From NCBI GenBank assembly GCA_963789025.1, contig CAWBIT010000003.1, positions 930,001 through 994,000 of the forward strand: a stretch of 64,000 nt of DNA, in the 5' to 3' direction. Shown here in pieces: positions 1 through 9,044 of this stretch. Position numbers and translations under genes: made by a program. Origin of the DNA: AP-15 sp963789025 (GTDB lineage Bacteria; Pseudomonadota; Alphaproteobacteria; ATCC43930; CGMCC-115725). The notes beneath the pieces are model-generated. The model saw only the letters and a program-made list of their open reading frames with translations, had not been told where the DNA came from and did not search any database. Numbering within the stretch: position 1 is the stretch's first letter; each line of letters opens with the position of its first letter.

Positions 1-859
1 AATCACCCGTCTCGGGCTGGAAAGCCAGTGCCGTCGGGTTGCGCGTGCCGGAGGCGACGGTCGTCTGATTGGAGCCGTCGGGATCGAAGCGCTGGATCGT
101 CGCCTTGGGTTCGGGTTCAACGCCAATATTGCCCGACGAGCCGACGCCGACATAGAGGCCGCCAGTCTTCGGGTCGATCGCCAGATGCCGGTTTTGGTGT
201 CCCACCGGGATCCCGAAGACCCCCTTCTTCGTCAGCAATTCCGCGCCATAGGCACCCGGCACCGGCTTGCGCTGGTCCGGCGGCACCTCCTCGGCCTTTT
301 CCGGCGGCACCGGGCGGCCGGCCCGCAAATTGCCGACGATGTGCGGCACGCGCCAGATCGCGTCCTGGTCGGCGACGAGGATCTCGTCGCCCCGCAGCGC
401 CAGGCCGTAAGGCCGGTTGAGGTCCTCGACATGGCGGTCGATCCATTTGGCGCGGCCCTCGCCGTCGTCGCGCAACAGGGTCAGATAGCCGGCGCTCTGC
501 TCGGCGACCAGCACGTCGCCATTGGGCAGCACGAGCAGCCGCCGCGGATTGACGAGGCCGGTCACGAAGGGGGCCGCGGTGAAGCCCGGCGGCACCTCCA
601 ATTTCTGCCCGTCATAGGGCACGATTAGCGAGCGGTCGGCGACGATCGGCCCGGTCTTCGGCGGCGGCAGGTCATTGGGGTCGAAATGGTAGCGCCGCCC
701 GATCTCATGCTCGGCCTGGAAATTCTGCGCTAGCTCTTCCTTCGTAGCAGCGCCTTGTCCCGGCGCCGCCTGTTGCTGTGCGAAGGCCGGCGACGATACC
801 AGCACGGCGGCTGCGCTCGCCGCCAAGACAATCGATGAGATGCGGGACTTCATTGCCAT
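1..859 (-). CDS. PQQ-dependent sorbosone/glucose dehydrogenase-like protein (3' end outside window)
   Basis: Partial gene: about 286 codons of the N-terminal part are present and the frame runs off the left edge. It starts MAMKSR; the ATG at 859 is preceded by GGAGAGG about 5 nt upstream. A signal peptide of about 25 residues ends in SPAFA, so the product is periplasmic. The mature part reads as a soluble glucose/sorbosone dehydrogenase beta-propeller, with blade-like segments such as RLLVLPNGDVLVAEQ, NRPYGLALRGDEILVADQ and NRHLAIDPKTGGLYVGVGSS, followed by GTRNPTALAFQPETGD. Proteins of this family oxidise sugars with PQQ and pass electrons to a cytochrome or the respiratory chain; the substrate cannot be read from the sequence. 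It is divergent from the MOSC gene. Confidence 0.85.
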   Translation of the reverse strand, partial: MAMKSRISSIVLAASAAAVLVSSPAFAQQQAAPGQGAATKEELAQNFQAEHEIGRRYHFDPNDLPPPKTGPIVADRSLIVPYDGQKLEVPPGFTAAPFVTGLVNPRRLLVLPNGDVLVAEQSAGYLTLLRDDGEGRAKWIDRHVEDLNRPYGLALRGDEILVADQDAIWRVPHIVGNLRAGRPVPPEKAEEVPPDQRKPVPGAYGAELLTKKGVFGIPVGHQNRHLAIDPKTGGLYVGVGSSGNIGVEPEPKATIQRFDPDGSNQTTVASGTRNPTALAFQPETGD

Positions 860-1013
860 ATCCCTCTCCAACAGGGTTCCGGGCAGAATCCCAGCGTATC
901 AGTAATCTGTCAGCTGGCGAAGTTCCGCCGGGGCGATCACTCAAACGTGACGGCGTCGGATTTCTCATAGGAAGGCATTGTCGATCGGACTGGCGAAAAG
1001 GTAGGGTGCCGGC

Positions 1014-1814
1014 ATGGCCGCCACCGTTAGCGCGATCTACCGCTACCCGGTAAAGGGCCTGAGCGCCGAGCGAATGGACCGCGTGGCGCTGATGCCAGGC
1101 GAATGCCTGCCGCACGATCGGCGCTTTGCGATCGCGCTCGGCTCGACACACTTCGATCCGCAGCGCCCGGAATGGCTGTCGAAGATCCATTTCGTCATGC
1201 TGATGCGCGACGAAAAGCTCGCGCAGTTGCAAACCCGCTTCGACGCGGACAGCGGCATCCTGACGATCGCCGAAAACGGCCGGGTATTGCTGCGCGAACG
1301 GATGACCGAGACCGAGGGATGCAGGCTGGTCGCAGAATTTTTCGCCGATTTCCTCGAGCCCGCCGTGAATGGACCGCTGCGCGTCGTCGAGGCGCCGGGA
1401 CACGCCTTTGCCGATGCGCGCCGCAAACCGAATGCGACGACCGATAAATACGTCTCTCTGATCAACCGCGCGAGTATCGCGGCGCTCGAAGCGGCGATGG
1501 GTGTGCCGGTCGATCCGATCCGATTTCGCGCCAACGTCTATTTCGACGGGGCATCGGCGTGGAGCGAGCAGGACTGGATCGATTCCGAAATCACCCTTGG
1601 AGCAGCGCGGCTGCGGGTGATCTCGCCGATCACCAGATGTGCGGCAACCCAGGTCAATCCCGCCACCGCGAAGCGCGACCTCGACATCGTCGCCGCCCTC
1701 GGACGCGCCTTCGGCCACATCAATATGGGCGTCTACGCCGAGGTGACGGCAGGCGGCGAGGTCGCCCTTAGCGATGCGCTGCTCGAGCCGCAGGCCAGCT
1801 TGACCGGCGGTTGA
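1014..1814 (+). CDS. MOSC domain-containing protein
   Basis: 266 residues. The N-terminal third (AIYRYPVKGLSAERM) is the MOSC N-terminal beta-barrel; the rest is a MOSC domain with the conserved cysteine C209 in the motif ITRCAATQVNP, followed by the aspartate-rich stretch KRDLDI. MOSC proteins are related to the C-terminal part of molybdenum cofactor sulfurases and to YcbX/mARC-type enzymes, which reduce N-hydroxylated compounds or handle sulfur on the molybdenum cofactor. The length fits a stand-alone YcbX-like protein without the ferredoxin domain. Its 3' end overlaps, tail to tail, the decayed reading frame of the monooxygenase remnant on the other strand. Confidence 0.85.
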   Translation: MAATVSAIYRYPVKGLSAERMDRVALMPGECLPHDRRFAIALGSTHFDPQRPEWLSKIHFVMLMRDEKLAQLQTRFDADSGILTIAENGRVLLRERMTETEGCRLVAEFFADFLEPAVNGPLRVVEAPGHAFADARRKPNATTDKYVSLINRASIAALEAAMGVPVDPIRFRANVYFDGASAWSEQDWIDSEITLGAARLRVISPITRCAATQVNPATAKRDLDIVAALGRAFGHINMGVYAEVTAGGEVALSDALLEPQASLTGG

Positions 1815-3034
1815 CACAAGGTCGTCTGCAACTGTTGCCGACCTACCCCGTTTCTGGCTTGGGAGCCCGTTTGCTGGCCGGCGGTCATATAAAAGCCTTG
1901 ATAACCGTTCGCCGCGACCTCGTCGCATTTCAGCCGATAGGTACCGACGCCGCCGATATATGGCATGAAGATGCGGGGCTTGCCGGGAATGTTTGCCCCC
2001 ATGTACCAGGAGTCGGCCCGCGGATAGAGCGTGGCGCTGCCGACTTCGTTGACGTGGGCCACCCAAGCTTCCTCAGCCTCCGAAGCTGCTTCGATGCACT
2101 CGCGGCCATGCTCCCGCAGATCGGCGATGCAGCCGGTGATCCTGTCCACGTGCTGCTCGATGGAGACGAGCATATTGCTCAGAACCGAGGGACTGCCCGG
2201 GCCGGTGATCGTGAAAAGGTTCGGAAATCCGGCAATGGCGAGCCCGAGATAGGTGCGCGGCCCCGCGGCCCATTTCTGCTGTAATGTCTCGCCGCGCCGG
2301 CCCCGGATGTCGATGTTGAGCAGCGCGCCGGTCATCGCGTCGAAGCCGATCGCGAAGACGATCGCGTCCAGCCTGTATTCCGCGCCGCGGGTGCGCAGTC
2401 CGCGCCGGGTGATGGCCTCGATTGGCGTTTCCCGCACGTTTACCAACGTGACGTTTTCACGATTGAACGTGTCGTAATAGTTGGTGTCGACGCACATCCG
2501 CTTGGTACCGATGGGATTATCGCGGGCCGCCAGCATCTCCGCCACCTTCGGATCGCGGACGGTGGCGCGGATCTTGTCTCGGAAGAACTCGGCGGCGATC
2601 TCGTTCGCCGGTTCGTCGGTCAACAGATCGGTAAACGAAAAGCCGAAGCCCAGCCCGCCGCGGCGCCGGCGGGCTTCGTATTCCTGCTGCCGCTCCTCTT
2701 CCGAGATCGATAGCGCCGCATAATCGTTGCGCGGAGCGACGAAGCCGATGCGCGATTCCCGCGCCTGCTGCCGGAACTCGGCATAGTTCGATTTCACCTG
2801 CCACTCGTACACCGGATCGAGCGGCCCGTTATGGCGGGGATGCTGAAATTCGGCGTGCGCTGGAAAACGAAGAGGTGAGCCGCCTCTTGCGTGATGAGCG
2901 GGATCGACTGGATGGCGGAAGACCCTATGCCGATGACACCGACCCGCTGGCCCCGGAAATCGACACCCCCGTGAGGCCAGCAGCTGGTCTGGTACGCGCA
3001 ATCTACCCCACACGTTGAGGCAACATATCTCCTA
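1733..3034 (-). pseudogene. Decayed Baeyer-Villiger / flavin-containing monooxygenase
   Basis: Remnant of an FAD/NADPH Baeyer-Villiger monooxygenase. Near the 5' end one frame reads YQTSCWPHGGVDF, then the NADPH-binding motif VGVIGIGSSAIQSIP, then HLFVFQRTPNFSIPA; the match then moves to another frame (NGPLDPVYEWQVKSNY) at about 2834, where one base seems to be missing. The FAD-binding N-terminal part (roughly the first 150 to 200 residues of the family) is absent; the frame meets unrelated sequence near 3035, where a small secreted-protein gene ends. The usual C-terminus (PYIGGVGTYRLKCDEVAANGYQGF) is present near 1890, but the family stop is lost and the frame runs on to 1733, antisense to the MOSC gene. 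Loss of the FAD domain plus a frameshift make activity very unlikely. Confidence 0.8.
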
Positions 3035-3043
3035 CCAATTCTA

Positions 3044-3313
3044 TTAAAAGGTAGGACAACGCTTTGTTTTGAAGGGGGTTTCTCTGCCCTGGAGGTCGAA
3101 GGCCTGCTGTCTCGTCACGACACCCGTGTCTTCGAGCTTCTGTGTGACGCTCTGTAGATATTCCGCCGTCCATCCCGGGCTATTGGGATGGAAAAAGTTG
3201 ATAAGGGCCTGGAATGTGCCCAATTCGTCTTGCAATTCCGCGCCGATTGTCGGCGCGGCGAGCAGTCCCATGAAGGCAATTGCCATCGCGTATTTGAGAC
3301 TGGTGGCGGTCAT
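3044..3313 (-). CDS. Small secreted protein of unknown function
   Basis: 89 residues. ATG at 3313 has a GGAG 8 nt upstream. The N-terminus has a lysine and a hydrophobic stretch (MAIAFMGLLAAP) ending near IGAE, a plausible Sec signal peptide. The mature part is short and mixed-charge, with no motif recognised. The gene lies head-on against the truncated end of the monooxygenase remnant, so it may mark the point where that gene was broken. Divergent from the glycosyltransferase operon. Confidence 0.55.
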   Translation of the reverse strand: MTATSLKYAMAIAFMGLLAAPTIGAELQDELGTFQALINFFHPNSPGWTAEYLQSVTQKLEDTGVVTRQQAFDLQGRETPFKTKRCPTF

Positions 3314-3511
3314 TATCTCAACTCCGTTTGCGGCATGACCAAGCGTAGGATACGAACTAGGTTTCTACGAGCCGGAGACAACGCTGTTGCGGCCACTCGA
3401 ACGCGCGGCCTATGTGACCTCGGATGGCTTTGCCCGAGGACCGTTTCCTGACCGAGAATAGCACGATTCCCCATAGGGGCGGAGGGGGGCTCTTCTCGGT
3501 GAGGGCAGTCG

Positions 3512-4534
3512 ATGGCTGAGGTGGTGATGGCCGATGACGGCGTCCCTTTTGACGGGGCGACGGCGGAGCGGGGGCCGCTCGGCGGGGCGGAGACGGCGTT
3601 CGCGGCGCTCGCCGAAGCCTTGGCGCGGCGCGGCCATCGGGTTGCGGTGCGCAATCGCTGCCCCGCCGCCCTCTGCCACAACGGTGTGCACTGGGCGCCC
3701 CTTTCGGACGGAATTCCGCCGGCCTGCGATCTTTACATTGGTAATCGCGGCCACCGGGTCATCGGTCTCGTTCGAAAAGCCGGGCGCCGGCTGTTCTGGC
3801 TGCACAATCCTGCAGGTTATCTCAAAAAGCCGCGCAATCTGTGGCGGCTCGCCCGGTACCGCCCGATCCTGATTACAACCGGAGCCTACCACGCAACAAC
3901 GGTGCCGGACTGGCTGCCCTGCGGCGGGCGCGAGATCATACCCTATGGGATGCTCGACCGCTTTCGTGCGGCAGCGCCACGCGAGGCGCCACCGCCGCGG
4001 GCAATTTTTACCTCGAACCCGCTGCGCGGGCTCGATTGGCTGCTCGACCTCTGGGTTGCGCGCATCGCGCCGGCAGTGCCACCGGCGGAATTGCACATTT
4101 ATGCCGGAGAGAGGGTCTACGGCTCGACCCGAGCGCCGCGGATGGATGAGGTTCTGGCGCGAGTCGACGGCCTCGCCGCGCACCGGATACGCCGTTTCGC
4201 GCCGGTCGGCCGTGCAGAGTTGGCGGCAGCCCTGTCCGGCGCCAGGGTCATGCTCTACCGCGGCGATCCGGGGGAGACGTTCTGTCTCGCGCTCGCCGAG
4301 GCGCAGGCGATGGGGGTGCCGGCGATCGTACAGCCCCTGGGCTCGGCCCCCGAACGGATCATCGATGGCGCCACGGGTCGTGTTGCCGAGAATGACGACG
4401 CATTTGCGAGGGCGGCGATAGCGGCGCTGCGCGACGACGCGTTGTGGCGGCAGTGGCATCTTGCCGCTCTCGCGACCCAAGGCGGATCCAGCTGGGACGC
4501 CGTCGCGGGCAGGTTCGAAGCGCTGATGAGATGA
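3512..4534 (+). CDS. Glycosyltransferase, GT4 family
   Basis: 340 residues, first gene of a three-gene operon. The GPLGGAET motif near residue 23 and the C-terminal LALAEAQAMGVPAIVQPLGSAPERIIDG motif block, containing the conserved acidic residues, are typical of retaining GT-B glycosyltransferases of family 4. It should transfer a sugar from a nucleotide-sugar donor to a glycan or lipid acceptor at the cytoplasmic face of the inner membrane. Start chosen at 3512, with GAGGG 7 nt upstream; a second ATG lies at 3527. It overlaps the next gene by four bases (ATGA), so translation is coupled. Donor and acceptor are unknown. Confidence 0.85.
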   Translation: MAEVVMADDGVPFDGATAERGPLGGAETAFAALAEALARRGHRVAVRNRCPAALCHNGVHWAPLSDGIPPACDLYIGNRGHRVIGLVRKAGRRLFWLHNPAGYLKKPRNLWRLARYRPILITTGAYHATTVPDWLPCGGREIIPYGMLDRFRAAAPREAPPPRAIFTSNPLRGLDWLLDLWVARIAPAVPPAELHIYAGERVYGSTRAPRMDEVLARVDGLAAHRIRRFAPVGRAELAAALSGARVMLYRGDPGETFCLALAEAQAMGVPAIVQPLGSAPERIIDGATGRVAENDDAFARAAIAALRDDALWRQWHLAALATQGGSSWDAVAGRFEALMR

Positions 4535-5574
4535 CCCGGCGGGTGCTGCAGGCAATCGCCGGTGCGGAGTACGGCGGAGCGGAGACTTTTTTCATCCGGC
4601 TCGCCGCGGCGCTGCAGCGCGCCGGCGAGCCGCAACGGGTGCTGATCCGCCGCAATTCCAGCCGGGCGCAATGCCTGCGCGCCGCCGGGGTCGGGGTCGG
4701 CGAACTCGCGTTCGGCGGCATCTTCGACCTGGCGACCCGATTGGCCTTCGGTCGCGAGATCGCCGCCTGGCGCCCCGATATCGTTCTGACCTGGATGAGC
4801 CGCGCCACGCGGCTGTGTCCGCGCGGCGACTTTGTGCATGTCGCCCGCCTCGGCGGTTATTACGATCTGAAATATTATCGCCGCTGCGATCATCTGATTG
4901 GGAACACCCGCGCCATTGTGGATTATGCTATCGCCAGAGGCTGGCCGCGCGAACGGGTCACCTATCTGCCAAATTTTGTTCCCGATTCAGCGGCTGCAGC
5001 GACGGCCGCTGCAGGCAGCATGGCGGCGGGTGGGGCGCCATTGGCGTTGGCTCTGGGCCGGCTTCACCCAAACAAAGGGTTCGAACTGTTGCTCGAGGCT
5101 CTCGCCGCAACCCGGGAGATCACGCTGTGGATCGCAGGGGACGGCCCGCTGCTGGCGCGCCTCGAACGCCTCGCCACCCGGCTGGGGATCACCGGCCGGG
5201 TCCGTTTCCTCGGCTGGCGCGAGGACGTGCCGCGCTTGTTGGCGGCGGCCGATCTTCTCGTCTGTCCGTCGTTGCACGAGCCGCTTGGCAATGTCGTGAT
5301 CGAGGCCTGGTCCGCCGGATTGCCGGTTGTCGCCACGGCGAGCGACGGGCCGGCCAGTCTGATCCGGGATGGCGAAAGCGGTATCCTGGTGCCGCTCCCC
5401 GGAAGCCGCGGCGGCGGCCCGCAAGCGCTCGCCGATGCGATCGAGCGCGTTTGCGCGGATCCCGCGCTGCGTGCGAAACTCGGAAAAGCGGGCCGCCGGG
5501 CCTACGAAACCGACTTCACCGAGCCGATCGTCGTTGCCGGTTACCGCAGGTTCTTCGATCGAGTGGCACGCTGA
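4531..5574 (+). CDS. Glycosyltransferase, GT4 family
   Basis: 347 residues. Starts at the ATG of an ATGA overlap with the upstream glycosyltransferase. N-terminal AGAEYGGAETFF is the acceptor-side GGAE motif; the C-terminal domain has LALGRLHPNKGFELLLEAL, VRFLGWREDVPRLLAAADLL and the signature PLGNVVIEAWSAGLPVVAT, giving a complete GT-B fold. The similarity in design to the first gene suggests the two act in sequence on the same glycan. The stop overlaps the start of the amidotransferase (TGATG). Substrate specificity is not readable. Confidence 0.88.
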   Translation: MTRRVLQAIAGAEYGGAETFFIRLAAALQRAGEPQRVLIRRNSSRAQCLRAAGVGVGELAFGGIFDLATRLAFGREIAAWRPDIVLTWMSRATRLCPRGDFVHVARLGGYYDLKYYRRCDHLIGNTRAIVDYAIARGWPRERVTYLPNFVPDSAAAATAAAGSMAAGGAPLALALGRLHPNKGFELLLEALAATREITLWIAGDGPLLARLERLATRLGITGRVRFLGWREDVPRLLAAADLLVCPSLHEPLGNVVIEAWSAGLPVVATASDGPASLIRDGESGILVPLPGSRGGGPQALADAIERVCADPALRAKLGKAGRRAYETDFTEPIVVAGYRRFFDRVAR

Positions 5575-7352
5575 TGTGCGGGATCGCCGGGCTGATGACA
5601 TATGACGGCGTGGCCCCGCCGCCGGCGCCGCTGCGCGCCATGGGGGACGCGCTGCGCCACCGGGGCCCGGATGGCGATGGCCGATACCGATCGGGGGACG
5701 TCGGGATGGTGCAGACCCGGCTCGCCATCATCGATCTGGCGACCGGCGACCAGCCGCTCTACGAACCGGGTGGGGCGGCGCTGATCGCCAATGGCGAGAT
5801 CTACAACTACCTCGAACTGCGGTCCGACCTCGGCAGCGCCCGTTCGGCGGCGTTGTCGACGCAGTCGGATTGCGAGCTCCCGCTGCATCTTTATCGGCAA
5901 TACGGGCTCGACTTCGCCGCGCATCTACGGGGCATGTACGCGATTGCGCTGCACGACCCGTCGGCCGGCCATCTGATCCTCACCCGCGATCCGTTCGGCA
6001 TCAAGCCCATCTATTACGCCGAAACGCCGCGCGCCTTTGCTTTCGCCTCGGAGCCGGGCGCGTTGATCGAGGCCGGCATCGTCGCCCCGCAGCTCGTCCG
6101 GTCGGCGCGCAACGAGCTGCTGCAGATGCAGTTTACCACGGGCCGTGAGACGATCTTCGCCGGGATCAATCGAGTGCTCCCGGGAGAGATGGTGGTGGTG
6201 CGACGGGGGCGCATCGTCGAGCGCCGGCGCCGCGCAGCGCTGCCCGAGGGCGGACCGCTGCAGCTCGCCGAGCCAGAGGCGCTCGCCCGATTGGACGCCG
6301 CTCTTATGGAAAGTGTCCGCCTGCACCAGCGCTCGGACGTGCCGTTCGGCGTATTTCTCTCGGGCGGCATCGATTCGACGGTGGTGCTCATGATGATGGC
6401 TCGGTTGGCCGAGCGCCCCGTGAAGGCGTTCACGATCGGCTTCGCGGCGAGCGAGGTCGCGGACGAGCGCCCGGCCGCGCGCGCCGCCGCTGCTTCGGTC
6501 GGGGCCGAGCATGTCGAACTCGTGTTTGAGGAAGCCGATTTTTGGAAGCTGCTGCCCGAGGTCGTCTCTGCCGTCGACGACCCGGCCGCCGATTATGCGA
6601 TCCTGCCGACCTGGGCTCTTGCTCGTGCGGCGCATGAAGCCGGCCTCAAAGTCATTCTCACGGGTGAGGGCGGCGACGAGCTGTTCGCCGGGTATGGACA
6701 CTATCGCAGCGCAATGCGCCCATGGTGGGCCGGCGGGCGCGCACCGCGGGCGCGCGGCGTGCTCGACGGGCTCGGGATCTTGCGCAGCGAGATCGCCGGC
6801 TGGCGCGACGGCATCGCTGCTGCCGAGATCCGCAACAGCGGCCACCGGCGAACTCCGTTGCAGGTCGCGCAAGCGGTCGATTGCGCCGATTGGCTGCCCA
6901 ACGATCTGCTGATCAAGCTCGATCGCTGTCTGATGGCGCACAGTACCGAAGGCCGCACGCCCTATCTCGACACCGAGCTGGCGACGCTTATTTTCCGCCT
7001 GCCGGATGAGCTCAAGGTGAGGCGCGGGTTCGGCAAATGGCTGTTGCGCCGCTGGCTCGCCGATCGTCTGCCCGACATGCAGCCCTTCAGCCGCAAGCGC
7101 GGCTTCACGGTTCCGGTGGCGCAGTGGATCGCGCGTCGCGGGGCTGACCTCGGTCCCCTCGTCGCCCGTTCAAGCGCAGTGCGCGAAATCTGCCGCCCCG
7201 ATGCGGTGGAGCGCCTGTTTGCCGCCCCCGCCGGTAGGCGAACCGCCCGCGCCGCTTGGAACTTGCTCTTCTACGCCCTCTGGCATCGCCGCCACATTGA
7301 GCGCGGCCCATCGCCGCAGGACACGATGGCCGCGCTGGCCGATTGCGCGTGA
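5574..7352 (+). CDS. asnB: Asparagine synthase (glutamine-hydrolysing)-like amidotransferase
   Basis: 592 residues. Starts MCGIAGL, so Cys2 is the class II glutamine amidotransferase nucleophile after removal of Met1; RHRGPDG and NGEIYNY follow. The synthase half carries the ATP pyrophosphatase loop FLSGGIDSTV and GEGGDELFAGY. The start overlaps the upstream glycosyltransferase stop by one base. AsnB-like genes inside glycosyltransferase operons are common in polysaccharide clusters, including those linked to exosortase/PEP-CTERM systems, and are thought to amidate uronic-acid-type sugars or related carboxylates rather than make free asparagine. Both readings remain open. Two PEP-CTERM genes lie 2 to 4 kb downstream, which supports a surface-glycan role. 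Confidence 0.88.
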   Translation: MCGIAGLMTYDGVAPPPAPLRAMGDALRHRGPDGDGRYRSGDVGMVQTRLAIIDLATGDQPLYEPGGAALIANGEIYNYLELRSDLGSARSAALSTQSDCELPLHLYRQYGLDFAAHLRGMYAIALHDPSAGHLILTRDPFGIKPIYYAETPRAFAFASEPGALIEAGIVAPQLVRSARNELLQMQFTTGRETIFAGINRVLPGEMVVVRRGRIVERRRRAALPEGGPLQLAEPEALARLDAALMESVRLHQRSDVPFGVFLSGGIDSTVVLMMMARLAERPVKAFTIGFAASEVADERPAARAAAASVGAEHVELVFEEADFWKLLPEVVSAVDDPAADYAILPTWALARAAHEAGLKVILTGEGGDELFAGYGHYRSAMRPWWAGGRAPRARGVLDGLGILRSEIAGWRDGIAAAEIRNSGHRRTPLQVAQAVDCADWLPNDLLIKLDRCLMAHSTEGRTPYLDTELATLIFRLPDELKVRRGFGKWLLRRWLADRLPDMQPFSRKRGFTVPVAQWIARRGADLGPLVARSSAVREICRPDAVERLFAAPAGRRTARAAWNLLFYALWHRRHIERGPSPQDTMAALADCA

Positions 7353-7381
7353 CCGCGCCGTCTCGATCGCCCTTGCCCAGC

Positions 7382-8629
7382 TCAGAACAGAACGCCGGTT
7401 TCAAACAAGAAGCGGGTCTGTGTGGTGTTCGTGCCTTCCCTGCCAAACGCCAATCCAGGTGTCGTGCTGCTCGCCCCGACGTGGGAGATTTCTGCGCGCG
7501 CGAAGAAGATCTTGTACTGATAGGTCGGGGTCAGGGTGATCGACCACGCATTGCTGCCCGGGCCATAGAGCAGGTTTGGGGCGCCATTCGCGGTGCTTCC
7601 TGTGCTGGAGATGTATTCGAAGCGAATGGGAATGCTGAACCCGGGCAGGGGGGAGTCCTCGCCAAAGCTGTAATTGGCCAAGATCGCCCCGCCATAAGTC
7701 GATGCGTCCGTAAATGCACCGATCGTCGAAGCGGCAGGGACATGGGTGTACTGGAAGTAAGGTGTTATAGTCCAGGGCGCAGCATTGTAATTATAGACAA
7801 AGGTAAGAAGTGTCTCGTTGTTCTGAAACAAAGGCGTTGCAGTCGTCTGAAAAAAAGGTGTCGTAGTTGTCAGTTTATCGGTGTGTGCGTAATTGCCGCC
7901 GGCCGCCAAGACGAAGTTATTGGAGGTGTCGAGCGTATAGGTCGCGGAACCAGATAACCACGTGTAGCGGTTTGAGTAGAATCCATCGTTGAGCGAAAAT
8001 GCAAACGCCACAGGGCCGGCGGTATAGTTCAGCTGGCCACCGCGACTAATAGCCGGTTCCTGGGCCCACAGAAGCCCGCGTTCGATGTTCATGTTTTGGA
8101 ATGTAAAGGTGTTTTCTGCGCCGATCAGGGTCGGGAGCTTACCGCCCTGGACCGAGAAGGCATCGGTCGGCGCCAACTTTGCCCACGCCAACGGCAACGG
8201 CCCGAAGAAGTCTCCGGTGGCCTTAGGAGTATTGAAATAAGGGGCGCCGAGACCGGGTATCGTATATGCACCCACCTGAACGTAATATTGAAACAGACCA
8301 TCAGTCTTTTGAAAGGAAAACTGACCATTGCTCAAACTGCCGAGAGACCGTTGGTCAGCGGGAAAAGGATTGTTCTGCCATAATACGAGAGGGGTGACGA
8401 CACCGGTCAGGTAGACTGGACCGAGCGGTCCCAAGTCAAAATTCATCGGGTTGGGATTGGCCGCAAGAGGACCGGTCAAAGCGGGGGTCGTCATCGCGGT
8501 CGGGGCCGCCGGCTTTTCTTCCGCTGGCGGTTGCTCGGTGTTCTCCTCGGCCCAGGCAGTACCGATACCGCCGAGCAACCCCGAAACCAAGGCGGTACTC
8601 ATGACGAATCTGTAGTTGATATGCTTCAT
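7382..8629 (-). CDS. Outer-membrane beta-barrel porin (BBP2/OmpL-like)
   Basis: 415 residues. A signal peptide (MKHINYRFVMSTALVSGLLGG) ends at about AWA-EE; a Pro/Ala/Glu-rich linker follows, then a long region of alternating hydrophobic and polar residues rich in Tyr, Phe, Asn and Thr. It ends in FLFETGVLF, with the terminal aromatic residue of BAM substrates. Segments such as FQYYVQVGAY, WAKLAPTDAFSVQGGKLPTLIG and ISRGGQLNYTAGPVAFAFSLNDGFY resemble the OmpL-like beta-barrel porin-2 family. It should form a channel in the outer membrane. Codon use is more A+T-rich than in the neighbours. A sigma-54 type element lies at 8729-8744. Convergent with asnB, 29 bp apart. Confidence 0.8.
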   Translation of the reverse strand: MKHINYRFVMSTALVSGLLGGIGTAWAEENTEQPPAEEKPAAPTAMTTPALTGPLAANPNPMNFDLGPLGPVYLTGVVTPLVLWQNNPFPADQRSLGSLSNGQFSFQKTDGLFQYYVQVGAYTIPGLGAPYFNTPKATGDFFGPLPLAWAKLAPTDAFSVQGGKLPTLIGAENTFTFQNMNIERGLLWAQEPAISRGGQLNYTAGPVAFAFSLNDGFYSNRYTWLSGSATYTLDTSNNFVLAAGGNYAHTDKLTTTTPFFQTTATPLFQNNETLLTFVYNYNAAPWTITPYFQYTHVPAASTIGAFTDASTYGGAILANYSFGEDSPLPGFSIPIRFEYISSTGSTANGAPNLLYGPGSNAWSITLTPTYQYKIFFARAEISHVGASSTTPGLAFGREGTNTTQTRFLFETGVLF

Positions 8630-8728
8630 TTCAAAGCCTTTCGAATCCTCACTTCGCTCTAGTTAGAAGACCTGACCCTGCGGTTCTCCTATCGAGCTGT
8701 TGCCACCACTTACCCTCTCTTCCAGGGT

Positions 8729-8744
8729 AGCAAGCGCCATACCA
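8729..8744 (-). promoter_or_regulatory. Sigma-54 type -24/-12 promoter upstream of the porin
   Basis: On the minus strand the sequence is TGGTATG-GCGC-TTGCT. It has the GG-N10-GC spacing of RpoN promoters and matches TGGCACG-N4-TTGCW except for C to T at two positions. It points toward the porin start at 8629 and would give a leader of about 90 nt. Weaker than the two elements upstream of the PEP-CTERM genes, but supported by the same upstream TTAGTTG motif. Confidence 0.5.
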
Positions 8745-8781
8745 CCTGTCGGATATTCCCCCCGATTATGTGGCAAACCGG

Positions 8782-8788
8782 TTAGTTG
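8782..8788. promoter_or_regulatory. TTAGTTG motif upstream of the porin sigma-54 element
   Basis: TTAGTTG occurs 38 bp upstream of the -24 element of the porin. The same heptamer, extended to TTAGTTGGTA, lies 29 bp upstream of the -24 boxes of both PEP-CTERM genes. A binding site for a shared activator is inferred, but the spacing here differs by about 9 bp. Confidence 0.35.
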
Positions 8789-9044
8789 TGCACCGATCCG
8801 CCTATTCCCGTTTTTTCTGGATCGCCGCGTTGGCCAATGTTCGCTCGATACCTCGACGAATTGAACAATTTCTGGGCACTCCAGCGTGTTTCCGGCGCGG
8901 AAATTGACAGAAAAGACCCCGTCCGGAAAAGCGGCTGCGGGGCCGCTCGGTGGTTTCGAATGCAATGGGTCGCGAATCGGCGATGCGCGGCGCGGTCCCG
9001 GGGAGCATCATTGCAGCCACCGCACGGCAGACTGACCGAACTCC

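Noticed and set aside
705..2066. 453-codon open frame on the minus strand
   Set aside because: It is the antisense mirror of the MOSC gene plus intergenic DNA; the MOSC protein on the plus strand has clear family motifs.
4671..5573. 300-codon extension ahead of the AsnB start
   Set aside because: Same frame as AsnB but covering the second glycosyltransferase in another phase; AsnB must start at MCGIAG because Cys2 is the nucleophile.
8663..8965. 100-codon minus-strand frame upstream of the porin
   Set aside because: It covers the predicted promoter region of the porin, lacks a ribosome site and resembles no protein.
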